64,000 nucleotides of DNA from JBQDBK01 sp052090825 (GTDB lineage: Bacteria > Bacillota > Clostridia > Tissierellales > Peptoniphilaceae), in the NCBI GenBank assembly GCA_052090825.1, contig JBQDBK010000001.1, positions 248,001 to 312,000 on the forward strand. The letters are read 5' to 3'. The notes below the pieces were generated by a model. That model worked only from the letters and a program-made list of their open reading frames with translations. It was not told the DNA's origin and made no database searches. Below are positions 7,822-17,526 of the stretch, piece after piece. Positions within the stretch are counted from its first letter, which is position 1; every line of letters begins with the position of its first letter. Both the position numbers and the translations under genes were made by a program.

Positions 7822-7870
7822 GAAAGTTATTATATATTTTAAGGTTAAAATATAACAAATTAAATTGTAT

Positions 7871-8149
7871 AAAAAAATCTCTTTTCTGTATTTACAGAAA
7901 AGAGACGAATTATCGAGGTACCACTCTTATTGGAATAAAACATATTCCCACTTATAGTTTTAACGTAAACTTCACCGTACAAAACTTACTTTTAAGCTCG
8001 TAATGTAATCTCCATGGTCCTAGAAAAAAGATTAAGTCTATTGGATTTCACCAAACTCCAACTCTCTAAAAAACTATAGTCAAATTTCACCACTTCATAG
8101 AATTTATTTAATTATCTATCATAATAATAAATAAAATTCACTTTGTCAA
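7871..8149 (-). ncRNA. T-box riboswitch leader without a downstream gene (orphan)
   Basis: Minus-strand unit. The promoter is TTGACA (8144-8149), 17-bp spacer, TATTAT (8121-8126), and the transcript is expected from about 8114. An AGAGAG plus GGTGAAA upper Stem I region lies near 8045-8075, followed by the T-box sequence AGAGTGGTACCTCG (7914-7927). The terminator is a 12-bp stem 7878-7889 with 7894-7905 followed by seven Ts. T-box RNAs bind uncharged tRNA to prevent termination. The likely specifier position suggests UAC (8005-8007, Tyr), which is tentative. Uniquely, no ORF follows: a second terminator and then the independent padR promoter come next. Confidence 0.85.
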
Positions 8150-8163
8150 TAGTTTGTTTTATT

Positions 8164-9585
8164 TTAATTATTTAATTTATCTAATAAAAGTTTATTAACA
8201 ATTTGAGGATTTGCTTTTCCTCTTGATTTTTTCATTACTTGTCCCACTAAAAATCCAAGAGCTCTATCTTTACCAGCTTTAAAGTCCTCTATTGATTGGG
8301 GATTTTCTTCTAATATTTCATTAACAAAAGTTTCTATCTCTGAACTATCTGATATTTGAATTAATCCCTTTTCTTTTATTATATCTTTAGGATGTTTTGA
8401 AGTTTCAAACATTTCTCTTAAAACTTTTTTACCTGCATTATTATTAATTTCTTTACTAGCTACAGACTTTAGTAAATAAATAAATTCATCTGTTTTAAAA
8501 GGTAAATTAAAGTTTTCTATATCTTCAACTCTCCTTAATACTTCAGTGCTTATCCAATTGGCAACCATATTCTTATCTTCTACTTCTTTACTTATCTCTT
8601 CATAAAAATCTGATAATTTTCTAGTGGAAGTTAATACTCTTGCATCGTATTCGGATAGAGAGTATTCCTCCATAAACCTTAGCTTTTTAGCTTGTGGTAA
8701 TTCAGGCAGTTTATTTTTAATTTCCTCAATTTTTTCATCTGTTAGAACTATTGGCGGTAAATCTCCTTCTGGTGCAAACCTATAATCAGCAACAGAATAC
8801 TTAACTCTCATTAAAACAGTTTCATTTTTTACATCATCCCATCGCCTAGTTGTTCTGATTTCCTCTTCACCATTTTTTAATAATTCTATATGCCTAGCAA
8901 CTTCAAAATCTATGGCTTTTTCTACTCCCCTAAAAGAATTTAAATTTTTTACTTCTGTTATAGCAGTTTTTTTACCTGTTTCTTCATCAACTACATTTAC
9001 GTTTACATCACACCTAAGTGAACCTTCTTCCATTTTACAATCTGATATATTAATATAGGTTAAGGTATCTTTTAGCTTTTCTAAAAATAGTTTAGCTTCT
9101 TTGCCACTATTCATGTCTGGTTTAGAAACTATTTCAATTAGGGGTACCCCACACCTATTATAATCCATTAATGTTTCATTATCTTCAGTATGAAGGGACT
9201 TAGCAGTATCTTCTTCCATTTGGATTTTAAATAAACCTACTTTTTTATTTCCTTCTTCTAAATCTAATTCTATATATCCATTTTCACATATGGCCATATC
9301 ATCTTGAGTTATTTGATATCCTTTTGTCAAATCAGGATAAAAATAATTTTTTCTATCAAATTTAGATTTTTTAGCTATATCACAATTGAAAGCTAGTCCA
9401 GCCATTATTGTATAATTAACAACATTTTCATTAAATACCGGTATGCCACCTGGAAGCCCTAAACAAACAGGACAAACCCTTGTATTAGGCTCTCCTCCAA
9501 ATTCATTTTTACATGAACAAAAAGCTTTTGTTTCTGTTGATAATTCTACGTGAATTTCTAATCCTACTATAGTTTTATAGGCCAT
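8164..9585 (-). CDS. gatB: Asp/Glu-tRNA amidotransferase subunit B
   Basis: 473 aa subunit that binds the misacylated tRNA and carries the kinase and transamidation site of GatCAB, converting Glu-tRNA(Gln) and/or Asp-tRNA(Asn). The N-terminal cradle shows GLEIHVELST and the Zn-type cysteine set CSCKNEFGGEPNTRVCPVCLGLPG. The C-terminal YqeY-like tail ends with MKKSRGKANP. The start lies within the end of gatA (11-bp overlap). It is last in gatC-gatA-gatB; the orphan T-box follows it on the same strand but is downstream, so it does not control gatB. Confidence 0.97.
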   Translation of the reverse strand: MAYKTIVGLEIHVELSTETKAFCSCKNEFGGEPNTRVCPVCLGLPGGIPVFNENVVNYTIMAGLAFNCDIAKKSKFDRKNYFYPDLTKGYQITQDDMAICENGYIELDLEEGNKKVGLFKIQMEEDTAKSLHTEDNETLMDYNRCGVPLIEIVSKPDMNSGKEAKLFLEKLKDTLTYINISDCKMEEGSLRCDVNVNVVDEETGKKTAITEVKNLNSFRGVEKAIDFEVARHIELLKNGEEEIRTTRRWDDVKNETVLMRVKYSVADYRFAPEGDLPPIVLTDEKIEEIKNKLPELPQAKKLRFMEEYSLSEYDARVLTSTRKLSDFYEEISKEVEDKNMVANWISTEVLRRVEDIENFNLPFKTDEFIYLLKSVASKEINNNAGKKVLREMFETSKHPKDIIKEKGLIQISDSSEIETFVNEILEENPQSIEDFKAGKDRALGFLVGQVMKKSRGKANPQIVNKLLLDKLNN

Positions 9586-11035
9586 TATTTTTCACGCTCC
9601 TTTCAAATCCTAATGCCATTTTTATCATTTGATCATCTTTAAATCTTCCTGCTGTAAATTCTATACCAACTGATAAACCATCTACCTTAGGCATAGGAAT
9701 ACTCATAGAAGGACAACCTGCCATATTGGCTGGTATAGTAAATAAATCTGCTTGATACATTTGTACAGGACTCATTTCTTCATCTATCTTAAATGGTAAT
9801 ACTGGAACTGTTGGGCACAATAAAATAGAATTATCTTTGATAGCTTCTTCTATCTCACTTTTTATAAGATTTCTAACCTTTAAAGCTTTATAATAATAGT
9901 CCTTAGCTAAATCAAGGCTTAATATATGAGTTCCTATCATTATTCTTCTTTTAACTTCATCTCCAAATCCTTCAGCTCTAGATTTTCTAAACATTTCTTC
10001 ATAATCTTTATATTCTTTTGTTCTATGGCCAAATCTCATACCATCAAATCTTGCCATATTTGGTGCTATCTCACCATTAGCTAATATATGATAAGTTTCT
10101 ATTACATATTTTAAAGAGTCCATATCAACTATTTCTATATTGGCTCCCTTAGTTTCAAGGATTTTTATAGCCTTATCAAATTCAGCTTTAACTGTGGCAT
10201 CTAATTCCATATCCATATATATTTTAGGAATTATAAACTTTGATCCTTTTAGAATTTCTATTGATTTTTGTTCATCTTCAAAATCAAATTCTTGATGAAT
10301 TGACTTATTTCCTACAGAAGTAGCATCTAAAATATCTCTACCTTCTAATGCTCTTAATAGAAGCACAGCATCTTCTACATCTTTACCAAAAGTTCCTACT
10401 TGATCAAAAGTATTAGCCATTGTAGATACCCCATATCTAGGTATGCTACCATAAGTAGGCTTTATTCCAACTAAGCCACAAAAGCTTGCAGGTTGCCTTG
10501 TAGATCCACCAGTATCTGTACCTACAGCTAGGGCACACTCACCTCCTGCTAAGGCAGCTGCAGATCCACCTGAGGAACCTCCTGATACTAAGCTTTTATC
10601 TAATGGATTTTTACTAACTCCAAAATATGAGGTTTTTGTAGTAGCACCCATTGCAAATTCATCCATATTGGTCTTCCCTATTATAAGTCCATCGTTATCT
10701 TTTATTCTTCTAGCTACTACAGAGTCATAAGGTGAAATAAAGTTTTCTAACATTTTTGAAGAACAAGTCATTTTTATGTCTTTAACTGCTATATTGTCTT
10801 TTACACCTATAGGTACTCCACTTAAAATCCCCATTTCCTCTCTATTTCTGAATTTTTCATCTATTTTTTTTGCATTCTTTATAACTTCCTCTTTGCAAAC
10901 AGTAACATAGGCATTTAAATCTTTTTCTTCTTTTTCTATATTTGAAAGATATTCTTTTGTAACTTCTTCTACGGAAAAGTCTCTATTTGCATATCCTTTT
11001 ACTAAGTCTCTAGCTTTTAATTTAGTTAATTCCAA
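9575..11035 (-). CDS. gatA: Asp/Glu-tRNA amidotransferase subunit A (glutaminase)
   Basis: Amidase-signature subunit that releases ammonia from glutamine for GatB, 486 aa, full length. The Ser-cisSer-Lys catalytic triad is visible: lysine in GVPIGVKDNI (near 78), cis-serine in SGGSSGGSAAAL (near 153) and nucleophile serine in TDTGGSTRQPA (near 177). Genomes depending on GatCAB usually lack GlnRS and/or AsnRS; neither is in this window. Separated from gatC by 10 bp. Confidence 0.97.
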   Translation of the reverse strand: MELTKLKARDLVKGYANRDFSVEEVTKEYLSNIEKEEKDLNAYVTVCKEEVIKNAKKIDEKFRNREEMGILSGVPIGVKDNIAVKDIKMTCSSKMLENFISPYDSVVARRIKDNDGLIIGKTNMDEFAMGATTKTSYFGVSKNPLDKSLVSGGSSGGSAAALAGGECALAVGTDTGGSTRQPASFCGLVGIKPTYGSIPRYGVSTMANTFDQVGTFGKDVEDAVLLLRALEGRDILDATSVGNKSIHQEFDFEDEQKSIEILKGSKFIIPKIYMDMELDATVKAEFDKAIKILETKGANIEIVDMDSLKYVIETYHILANGEIAPNMARFDGMRFGHRTKEYKDYEEMFRKSRAEGFGDEVKRRIMIGTHILSLDLAKDYYYKALKVRNLIKSEIEEAIKDNSILLCPTVPVLPFKIDEEMSPVQMYQADLFTIPANMAGCPSMSIPMPKVDGLSVGIEFTAGRFKDDQMIKMALGFERSVKNNGL

Positions 11036-11045
11036 ATTTTACCTC

Positions 11046-11327
11046 CTAATCTACAAACTTAACAATTTTAAAATAGCCATACTTTTCATCACTAGAATTT
11101 TGTACAGCTTCTTCTTGTTTTAAGCTCTTTCCTTCTGTATCTGGTCTTAAGTTATTCACCGTATCATTTACCTGGAAAGTTATGCCTAAATACTTTGTAT
11201 CTATTTCTTTAATTTTATCAATTAAGTTCATAGTTTCAATAAAACTAGTTTCAAAACCTTCAAGTTCTTCCTTAGTAAAATCAATTTGTGCAATATTTGC
11301 TATGTGCATTACTTCACTAGGCTTCAT
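11046..11327 (-). CDS. gatC: Asp/Glu-tRNA amidotransferase subunit C
   Basis: 93 aa belt protein that clamps GatA to GatB. The usual family pattern is seen: an N-terminal helix with HIANIAQIDFTKEELEGF, a central METMNLIDKIKEID-like helix, and a C-terminal LRPDTEG segment that contacts GatA. It overlaps the ligA end by 11 bp, so ligA, gatC, gatA and gatB are probably translated from one message. Confidence 0.93.
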   Translation of the reverse strand: MKPSEVMHIANIAQIDFTKEELEGFETSFIETMNLIDKIKEIDTKYLGITFQVNDTVNNLRPDTEGKSLKQEEAVQNSSDEKYGYFKIVKFVD

Positions 11328-13311
11328 ATTCTCCTCCTAATATTTTTTTTAATTCTTCTTCATACATTATATCTACATTTAACTCTTTTGCTTTTTCATA
11401 TTTAGATCCAGCATCTTCTCCTACAATAACAATATCTGTATTTTTTGATACTGATGATGTTATTTTTCCACCTTTAGATACTAAAATTTTTTCTAATTCT
11501 TTTCTAGGAATACTTAGAGAACCTGTAAGTACAATTTTTTTATCTGTAAAATAAGAATTTTCTTTTTCCTTTACTTCATATATAGGATTGATTCCAAGAG
11601 ACAATAATTTATCTAAAGATTTCTTTATATGACTATCCTTGAAATATTCTACTATCTCCCAAGCCGTCTTTGGACCTATATCATCTATCTCTATTAAATC
11701 ATTATAAACTGCTTTTCTAAAATTTTCAAAACTTTGATACTTATTCGCTAAATCTCTAGATGTTCTTATTCCAACATTACTAATTCCTAGAGCATAAATA
11801 AAATTTTCTAACTTAACTTCTTTAGATGCATTAATTGCATTTATCAAGTTAGAACTCCTTTTTTCTTTAAACCCTTCTAACTTTATTAAATCTTCTTTTT
11901 TTAGTTCATAAATTTGAGGAATTTCTCTAACATCTAAATCACTTAATAATTTCGAAATCGTCATCTCACTTAAGCCTTCAATATTCATTGCATCTCTTGA
12001 AGCAAAATGAGTTAATCTTGATATTAATTGAGGAACACAAGACAAAGTATTAGGGCAAAATATATGAACCCCATCTTGAAATAATTCTGTCCCGCAAGAT
12101 GGACAATTTTTAGGCTTTTCTATTTTAAAAGTTTCTTCCTCTGTAGGAAGAGCTCTTAAGATTTCTGGAATTACATCATTAGACCTTCTTATTAATACCT
12201 TAGATCCCAGTCTAACTTCTTTTCTTTCTATGTCATCATAGTTATTTAAAGTTGCCCTTTGTATTGTAACCCCATCTATATCAACAGCTTCTAAAAGAGC
12301 TGTAGGAGTTACCTTGGAAGACCTACCTACATTCCAAATAACATCTAATACTTTTGTAATAACTTCTTTAGCTTCAAACTTATAAGCTATAGCCCATCTA
12401 GGGAATTTATTTGTAAATCCCAATATTTGTCTACTTTTAAGGTTATTCACTTTTATTGTGACCCCATCTATAAGTATATCTAAAGAATCACGTATACTTT
12501 GAATTTTTTCTATTTTATCTATAACTTCATCCAAATTTTTACACTTATAATTAAATTTATTAACCTTAAAACCATTATCTTTTAAAAATTTTTTCATTTC
12601 TTCATCATTTTTAAAACTTTGATTTTCTATATAACCAATATTATAAAAATAGGCATCTAAATTTCTGGACCTAGTTATTCTAGGATCTAAATTCCTAAGA
12701 GCTCCTGCAGCTGCATTTCTAGCATTTTTTAACTTTTCTTCATGTTTTTTATTATACTCTTCAAGTGATTTTAAAGGCATCAGGCCCTCACCTTGAACCT
12801 CCATAAGACCCTTATAATTAATTTCTAATGGAATTGAATATATAGTTTTTACTTGAGCTAATATTTCCTCACCTATAAACCCATTGCCTCTTGTAGATGC
12901 CATTTTTAAATAACCATCTTCATAGGTTAGATTTATTGTTAATCCATCAAATTTTAACTCAACTATATATTCTAATTCTGGATATTCCTCTCCACTTTCT
13001 TTTAAAAGCCTAATATTTCTATTGTTCCAGTCTAAAATTTCTTCATAATTTTGTGCCTTATCCATAGAATACAAAGCTGCTATATGGATATGTTTCTCAA
13101 ATTTAGAAAGAATTTCTCCTCCAACTCTTGTAGTAGGAGAGTTCTCAAGAACAATTCCTGAACTTTTTTCTAAATTTATAAGTTTTTGATAAATTTTATC
13201 ATATTCTTTATCACTTACTATAGGATCATCTAAGGTATAATATTGATAATTTAATCTATTAATTTCTTTTATTAAATTAAGCATTTCTTTTTTTATTTCA
13301 ATTTCTTTCAT
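11317..13311 (-). CDS. ligA: NAD-dependent DNA ligase
   Basis: Seals nicks in DNA replication and repair using NAD. 664 aa with all domains: Ia/adenylation with the nucleotide-attaching lysine in VELKFDGLTI (near 119), OB fold, four-cysteine zinc finger CPSCG...FCPNTLSC (near 405-430), helix-hairpin-helix repeats (about 445-580, including GIGxxT-like GISNVGIRTS) and a C-terminal BRCT domain (about 590-660) with TGSLSIPRKELE. One-base overlap with pcrA upstream, the classic pcrA-ligA order of Bacillota. Confidence 0.97.
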   Translation of the reverse strand: MKEIEIKKEMLNLIKEINRLNYQYYTLDDPIVSDKEYDKIYQKLINLEKSSGIVLENSPTTRVGGEILSKFEKHIHIAALYSMDKAQNYEEILDWNNRNIRLLKESGEEYPELEYIVELKFDGLTINLTYEDGYLKMASTRGNGFIGEEILAQVKTIYSIPLEINYKGLMEVQGEGLMPLKSLEEYNKKHEEKLKNARNAAAGALRNLDPRITRSRNLDAYFYNIGYIENQSFKNDEEMKKFLKDNGFKVNKFNYKCKNLDEVIDKIEKIQSIRDSLDILIDGVTIKVNNLKSRQILGFTNKFPRWAIAYKFEAKEVITKVLDVIWNVGRSSKVTPTALLEAVDIDGVTIQRATLNNYDDIERKEVRLGSKVLIRRSNDVIPEILRALPTEEETFKIEKPKNCPSCGTELFQDGVHIFCPNTLSCVPQLISRLTHFASRDAMNIEGLSEMTISKLLSDLDVREIPQIYELKKEDLIKLEGFKEKRSSNLINAINASKEVKLENFIYALGISNVGIRTSRDLANKYQSFENFRKAVYNDLIEIDDIGPKTAWEIVEYFKDSHIKKSLDKLLSLGINPIYEVKEKENSYFTDKKIVLTGSLSIPRKELEKILVSKGGKITSSVSKNTDIVIVGEDAGSKYEKAKELNVDIMYEEELKKILGGEYEA

Positions 13312-15500
13312 TATTTCACCAAACTTATAGGGGCCATAGATTGCATAAGCCTCTTTAACCCTTTACCCTCAAAAGAAACAACAAGTTCAAAATCTTCCCC
13401 CTTAGGAGTCTTTGAAACTATCATACCTTCTTTCCACTTTTTGTGAAATACCTTATCTCCAACTTTAATATCTTCTAAATCAGACTTAGCTACTTTTTTT
13501 TCAATTATTTTTTTAGGTCTATATTGAGTAAAGTCTTTTACTTCTACTAAATTTTTCTTAACTGTAAGCGGATCTTCTTTAGGCTCAATTATATTTATTG
13601 AAGAACCCATTTCTTTTATAAATCTTGATTCTAAAGATGGTGTTGTTTTACCATATAAGGTTCTATTTTGAGCTGAAGATATAAAGAGTAACTCTTCAGC
13701 TCTTGTTACCGCAACATAACAAAGTCTACGTTCTTCTTCAATATCCTCATCATTATCTAAAGCTCTAGATGTAGGAAATAAATTTTCTTCCATTCCTACT
13801 AAAAATACTATCTTAAATTCCAATCCTTTCGCTGCATGAACTGTCATTAACTGAACTGCATTATTTTTATCTTTTGTTTTATCTAATTCTGATAGTAAAC
13901 TTATACCTGATAAAAATTCCTCTAAATTTCCCAGTGGATTACTTCTTTCAAAATCAACTGCTGTAGTAATTAATTCCTTAATATTTTCTATCCTTGTTCT
14001 GGATTCTACGGTATTATCATTTTCAAGATCTGCCACATAACCAGATTCATAAATAACCTTCTCTATTAACTTAGAGACACTTAATTCATCCCTATGATTT
14101 ATTAATAAATTAAGTAAATTAGCAAACTGTCTAATATTTTTTTCTGCTCTTAAGTTTAAGTCATCATTTTCTTTAAGTGAATCTATAACTTCAAAGATAC
14201 TTAAATTATTTTCTGAAGCATAGTTTTCGATTTTTTCTAATGAACTTGCCCCTATACCTCTTTTAGGAACATTTATTATTCTCTTTATTGCAACATCATC
14301 TTTTGAATTTTGAATGGCTTTTAAATAACTTATTATATCTTTTACTTCTTTTCTATCATAAAATCTAAGACCTCCAACTATTTTATAAGGTATAGTTTCT
14401 CTTACTAAGGACTCTTCAAATCCCCTAGATTGAGCATTTGTCCTATACAAAATTGCCATATCGCTATAATCGTATCCCTTATAATTTAATTGCAGAATTT
14501 TATTAACAACATCTTTTTCTTCTTCATAGGAGTGTCTGTAAATTTGATAATTTACATCTTTACCTTCAGCTTTTTCAGTCCAAAGCTTTTTATCTTTTCT
14601 ATTTCCATTATTTTGTATGACTGAATTTGCAACATTTAATATTTTTGATGTAGATCTATAATTTTGCTCTAGCAATATTACTCTTGCATTTTTAAAATCT
14701 TTTTCAAAATTTAAAATATTATTTATATCTGCCCCTCTCCATTTATAAATAGATTGGTCATTATCTCCTACTACTGTTATATTAGGATCTTTTCTACACA
14801 TAAGTTTTACAAATTTATATTGAGCAGTGTTTGTATCTTGATATTCATCTACAAATACATATTTAAATTTATTTTGATAATAATTTCTTACTTCTTCTGA
14901 TTCTGTTAATAATTCTACAGTTTTAATTATTAAATCATCAAAATCTAAGGCATTATTTTCTTTAAGTTTTTTTACATAAAGCTTATAAACTTCACCTACA
15001 TTTCTGTAATAGAAATCCGAGTAATTAGAATTAATAAATTCATCAGCTTTTATAAAATCATTTTTTAATTCTGATATTTTACTAATTAAACTATTACTCT
15101 TATAAACATCTTTATTTAAATTCAATTCTTTTATACAATCTCTTACTACCGTTTTTTGATCATCTCTGTCATAAACAGAAAAATTAGAGCTATAGTTTAT
15201 TCTCTCAATATTTCTTCTTAAAATCCTTATGCAAATAGAATGAAAAGTTCCTATCCACATTCCTTCAACATCAACATCTATTAATTTAGCAACTCTTTCT
15301 TTCATTTCATTAGCAGCTTTATTTGTAAAAGTAATTGCAAGTATTGATGATGGAAATATTTCTTTTTCTTCAATTAAATATGCAATTTTATGAGTTACAA
15401 CTTTTGTTTTCCCTGAACCTGCTCCTGCTAATATAAGTACAGGCCCTTCTGTTTTTAAAAGAGCTTCTCTTTGCTTTTCATTTAAATCATTATAATTCAT
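13311..15500 (-). CDS. pcrA: ATP-dependent DNA helicase PcrA/UvrD
   Basis: Superfamily 1A 3'-5' helicase for repair and rolling-circle replication, 729 aa. Motifs seen: Walker A LAGAGSGKT (near 26-34), motif Ia TFTNKAA, Walker B VDEYQDTN, motif III GDNDQSIYKWRGAD, motif IV QNYRS, motif V MTVHAAKGLEF and motif VI VAVTRAEELL. The C-terminal Tudor-like segment (GDKVFHKKWKEG) that binds RNA polymerase in PcrA is present. Direct coupling to ligA supports pcrA rather than another UvrD paralogue. Confidence 0.96.
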   Translation of the reverse strand: MNYNDLNEKQREALLKTEGPVLILAGAGSGKTKVVTHKIAYLIEEKEIFPSSILAITFTNKAANEMKERVAKLIDVDVEGMWIGTFHSICIRILRRNIERINYSSNFSVYDRDDQKTVVRDCIKELNLNKDVYKSNSLISKISELKNDFIKADEFINSNYSDFYYRNVGEVYKLYVKKLKENNALDFDDLIIKTVELLTESEEVRNYYQNKFKYVFVDEYQDTNTAQYKFVKLMCRKDPNITVVGDNDQSIYKWRGADINNILNFEKDFKNARVILLEQNYRSTSKILNVANSVIQNNGNRKDKKLWTEKAEGKDVNYQIYRHSYEEEKDVVNKILQLNYKGYDYSDMAILYRTNAQSRGFEESLVRETIPYKIVGGLRFYDRKEVKDIISYLKAIQNSKDDVAIKRIINVPKRGIGASSLEKIENYASENNLSIFEVIDSLKENDDLNLRAEKNIRQFANLLNLLINHRDELSVSKLIEKVIYESGYVADLENDNTVESRTRIENIKELITTAVDFERSNPLGNLEEFLSGISLLSELDKTKDKNNAVQLMTVHAAKGLEFKIVFLVGMEENLFPTSRALDNDEDIEEERRLCYVAVTRAEELLFISSAQNRTLYGKTTPSLESRFIKEMGSSINIIEPKEDPLTVKKNLVEVKDFTQYRPKKIIEKKVAKSDLEDIKVGDKVFHKKWKEGMIVSKTPKGEDFELVVSFEGKGLKRLMQSMAPISLVK

Positions 15501-15510
15501 ATTTCCCTCA

Positions 15511-16209
15511 CTATTCTAAATCAATAATTTCTCTAACTATATATGATGCCATAAGCATTCCACTAACTGGTGGAACAAAAGAAATAGAACCTGGCGCAGA
15601 TTCTTTTTCTAATTTGAATTTTGGCTTTAGTGGTTCCTCACTAGAACACACCACTGTTAATTTTTCCACTTGTCTTTTTCTTAATTCTCTTCTCATAACT
15701 CTTGCTAAAGGACAGGTATTAGTCTTATATATGTCAGTGATTTTCAATTTACTTGGATCCAACCTATTACCAGCGCCCATAGCAGATATCAATTTAAAAT
15801 TATTTTTATAAGATAATTCAGCTAATAAAATTTTAGAACTTACCGTATCTATTGCATCTGCTACATAATCATATTTGCTAAATTGAAAATCATTTATTGT
15901 CTCTTTATCTAAGTTTAATTTTAATTGATTTATTTTTATATCTGGATTAATAGATTTTAACCTCTTGCTCATAGCTTCTGTTTTATCCATATTTATGGTA
16001 TTCTGAGTGGCTATAATTTGTCTATTTATATTAGTCTTGTCAACTTTGTCTCTATCAACAATTGTTATTTCACCTATACCAGACCTGCAAAGAGCTTCAC
16101 ATAAAGCTCCCCCAACTCCCCCTAGTCCAAAAACTAATATGTGGGACCTTTTCAACTTTTCTATATTATCTAATCCAATTAGCATTTCTGTTCTATTTAA
16201 TATATCCAT
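15511..16209 (-). CDS. tcdA: tRNA threonylcarbamoyladenosine dehydratase TcdA
   Basis: E1-like (ThiF/MoeB fold) enzyme that cyclises t6A37 of ANN-decoding tRNAs to ct6A using ATP. 232 aa from the ATG at 16207-16209; a GTG three codons earlier is possible, and only a weak AAGTGA ribosome site is seen. The Rossmann loop GLGGVGGALCEALCRSG (near 30-46), the adenylation site DKVDKTNINRQ, a CPLARVMRRELRKR block and the late cysteine in VVCSSEEP match TcdA (formerly CsdL/YgdL) rather than ThiF or MoeB, which carry extra zinc cysteines. It precedes pcrA by 10 bp. Confidence 0.88.
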   Translation of the reverse strand: MDILNRTEMLIGLDNIEKLKRSHILVFGLGGVGGALCEALCRSGIGEITIVDRDKVDKTNINRQIIATQNTINMDKTEAMSKRLKSINPDIKINQLKLNLDKETINDFQFSKYDYVADAIDTVSSKILLAELSYKNNFKLISAMGAGNRLDPSKLKITDIYKTNTCPLARVMRRELRKRQVEKLTVVCSSEEPLKPKFKLEKESAPGSISFVPPVSGMLMASYIVREIIDLE

Positions 16210-16234
16210 AATAATCACTTATAAAAGGTGAAGG

Positions 16235-17407
16235 TTACCCCTCACCCCTTATTTCCACATCCTTTAATTCATTGTCAACTATATTAGCTTTTACACTAAT
16301 AATTTGATTTTCTTTATATTCATCTCTAGTTTCAATTGTTAAATTACTAGCTGGAATAATAATATTACTATTAGAAGTTAAAACCAAGACTTCAATATAG
16401 TCAAGCGAATTTTCACTATTGCTTTTAATTACTCTAGCCACAAACTCAACTTTATTTATTTCTTTCTTTAATTCTGAAGTATTTAAAATTTCTATACTAA
16501 TTATCTCATTTCCATTTACTTCAGCTTTTATATTCATATTTTCTAAGTTTTTTATATCATTATTTAATAGATTATATCTATCTAATATTTTTACATCATT
16601 TTCTCTAAATATATAATTTTCATTATTAATTGTTATATTAGAATTAAATCCTAATAAATTTATATCTGTAACTATTCCCTTAATTTCTTTAATATCATTA
16701 ATTAAATTATCTGAATTTAAATTATCTTCTTCTATAGGTTTATTGTTTAAATATTCCATAGCTTTATCTGCTACAATGGCTATCTCAGCTCTTCTAATAT
16801 AATTATTTCCATTAAAATAACCATCACTTCCAGTATCAGAGTATATACCAAGATCTACTAAACTTGATAAATATCCCTTAGTAAGATCTGGTATTGAATT
16901 TAAATCTTTATGCTTTAAATTATTATTTTTAGTTTGAGATAAATTAAGAGCCCTAGCAAAATAAACTGTTACTGAGTTCCTGTTAGGATATATAGGATTT
17001 TTACTTTTTAAAAAACCTCTACTTTTAGCTTCACTTAAGGTTTTTAAAGTTATAGTATTAATCTTTAAATTATAAGCAACTGCTTCTTTAGACCACTGAG
17101 GAAGTCCTAGTTTATTAATATCCTTACCATAAATTTCAATAGATTCATCTATAATATCCTTGCTAGGATTTTTTATATTTTTTATTATCTGCATTACTTC
17201 TAAAAAACTAACTGCCTTTTGGGGTTTAAAAGTTCCATTTGGATAGCCATCTAAAACTCCCTTGCCGGATAAATTATTAACTGACTCATAAGCCCAAGAA
17301 TAGGAGCCTGAAGTAGTTAAATCTTTAAAAGATTTTGCATAAGTTATATTAGAAATCAAAACTGTACTAAGTAGTGTAATTGATAAAATTTTATTTATTT
17401 TTTTCAA
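16235..17407 (-). CDS. Secreted S-layer homology (SLH) domain protein
   Basis: 390 aa exported protein. The signal peptide has a KKINK basic start and hydrophobic core, with cleavage probably after the alanine near 24. Three SLH motifs follow: the first clear (about 28-75; AYESVNNLSGKGVLDGYPNGTFKP), the second divergent (about 95-155), the third with ADKAMEYL near 215. SLH triplets anchor proteins to pyruvylated secondary wall polymers. The C-terminal half (about 230-390) is beta-rich with repeated VTDI/VNGNEII-like segments and no recognised catalytic domain. It sits alone between tcdA and the ispH/rpsA terminator. Confidence 0.85.
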   Translation of the reverse strand: MKKINKILSITLLSTVLISNITYAKSFKDLTTSGSYSWAYESVNNLSGKGVLDGYPNGTFKPQKAVSFLEVMQIIKNIKNPSKDIIDESIEIYGKDINKLGLPQWSKEAVAYNLKINTITLKTLSEAKSRGFLKSKNPIYPNRNSVTVYFARALNLSQTKNNNLKHKDLNSIPDLTKGYLSSLVDLGIYSDTGSDGYFNGNNYIRRAEIAIVADKAMEYLNNKPIEEDNLNSDNLINDIKEIKGIVTDINLLGFNSNITINNENYIFRENDVKILDRYNLLNNDIKNLENMNIKAEVNGNEIISIEILNTSELKKEINKVEFVARVIKSNSENSLDYIEVLVLTSNSNIIIPASNLTIETRDEYKENQIISVKANIVDNELKDVEIRGEG

Positions 17408-17462
17408 TGTATTACCTCCTAAAATATTATATCATAAAGCCTGGTCAACTAATAAATATTTA

Positions 17463-17512
17463 TTAAAATACCCTTAATAGTAAATTATAATTTACTATTA
17501 AGGGTATTTTAA
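17463..17512 (-). terminator. Perfect 50-nt palindrome, terminator after ispH/rpsA
   Basis: Perfectly symmetric 25-nt arms with TACCCTTAATAG near the base and an A/T-rich centre; the outer T tract serves either direction. It begins 14 bp past the ispH/rpsA stop and ends the cmk-plsC-ispH/rpsA unit. Confidence 0.82.
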
Positions 17513-17526
17513 AATATTTTATAAAA

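Noticed and set aside
7734..7870. Possible small leader peptide between the T-box and padR
   Set aside because: The only ATG on the minus strand lies within the GATATGGATTCCATATC terminator hairpin and has no ribosome site.
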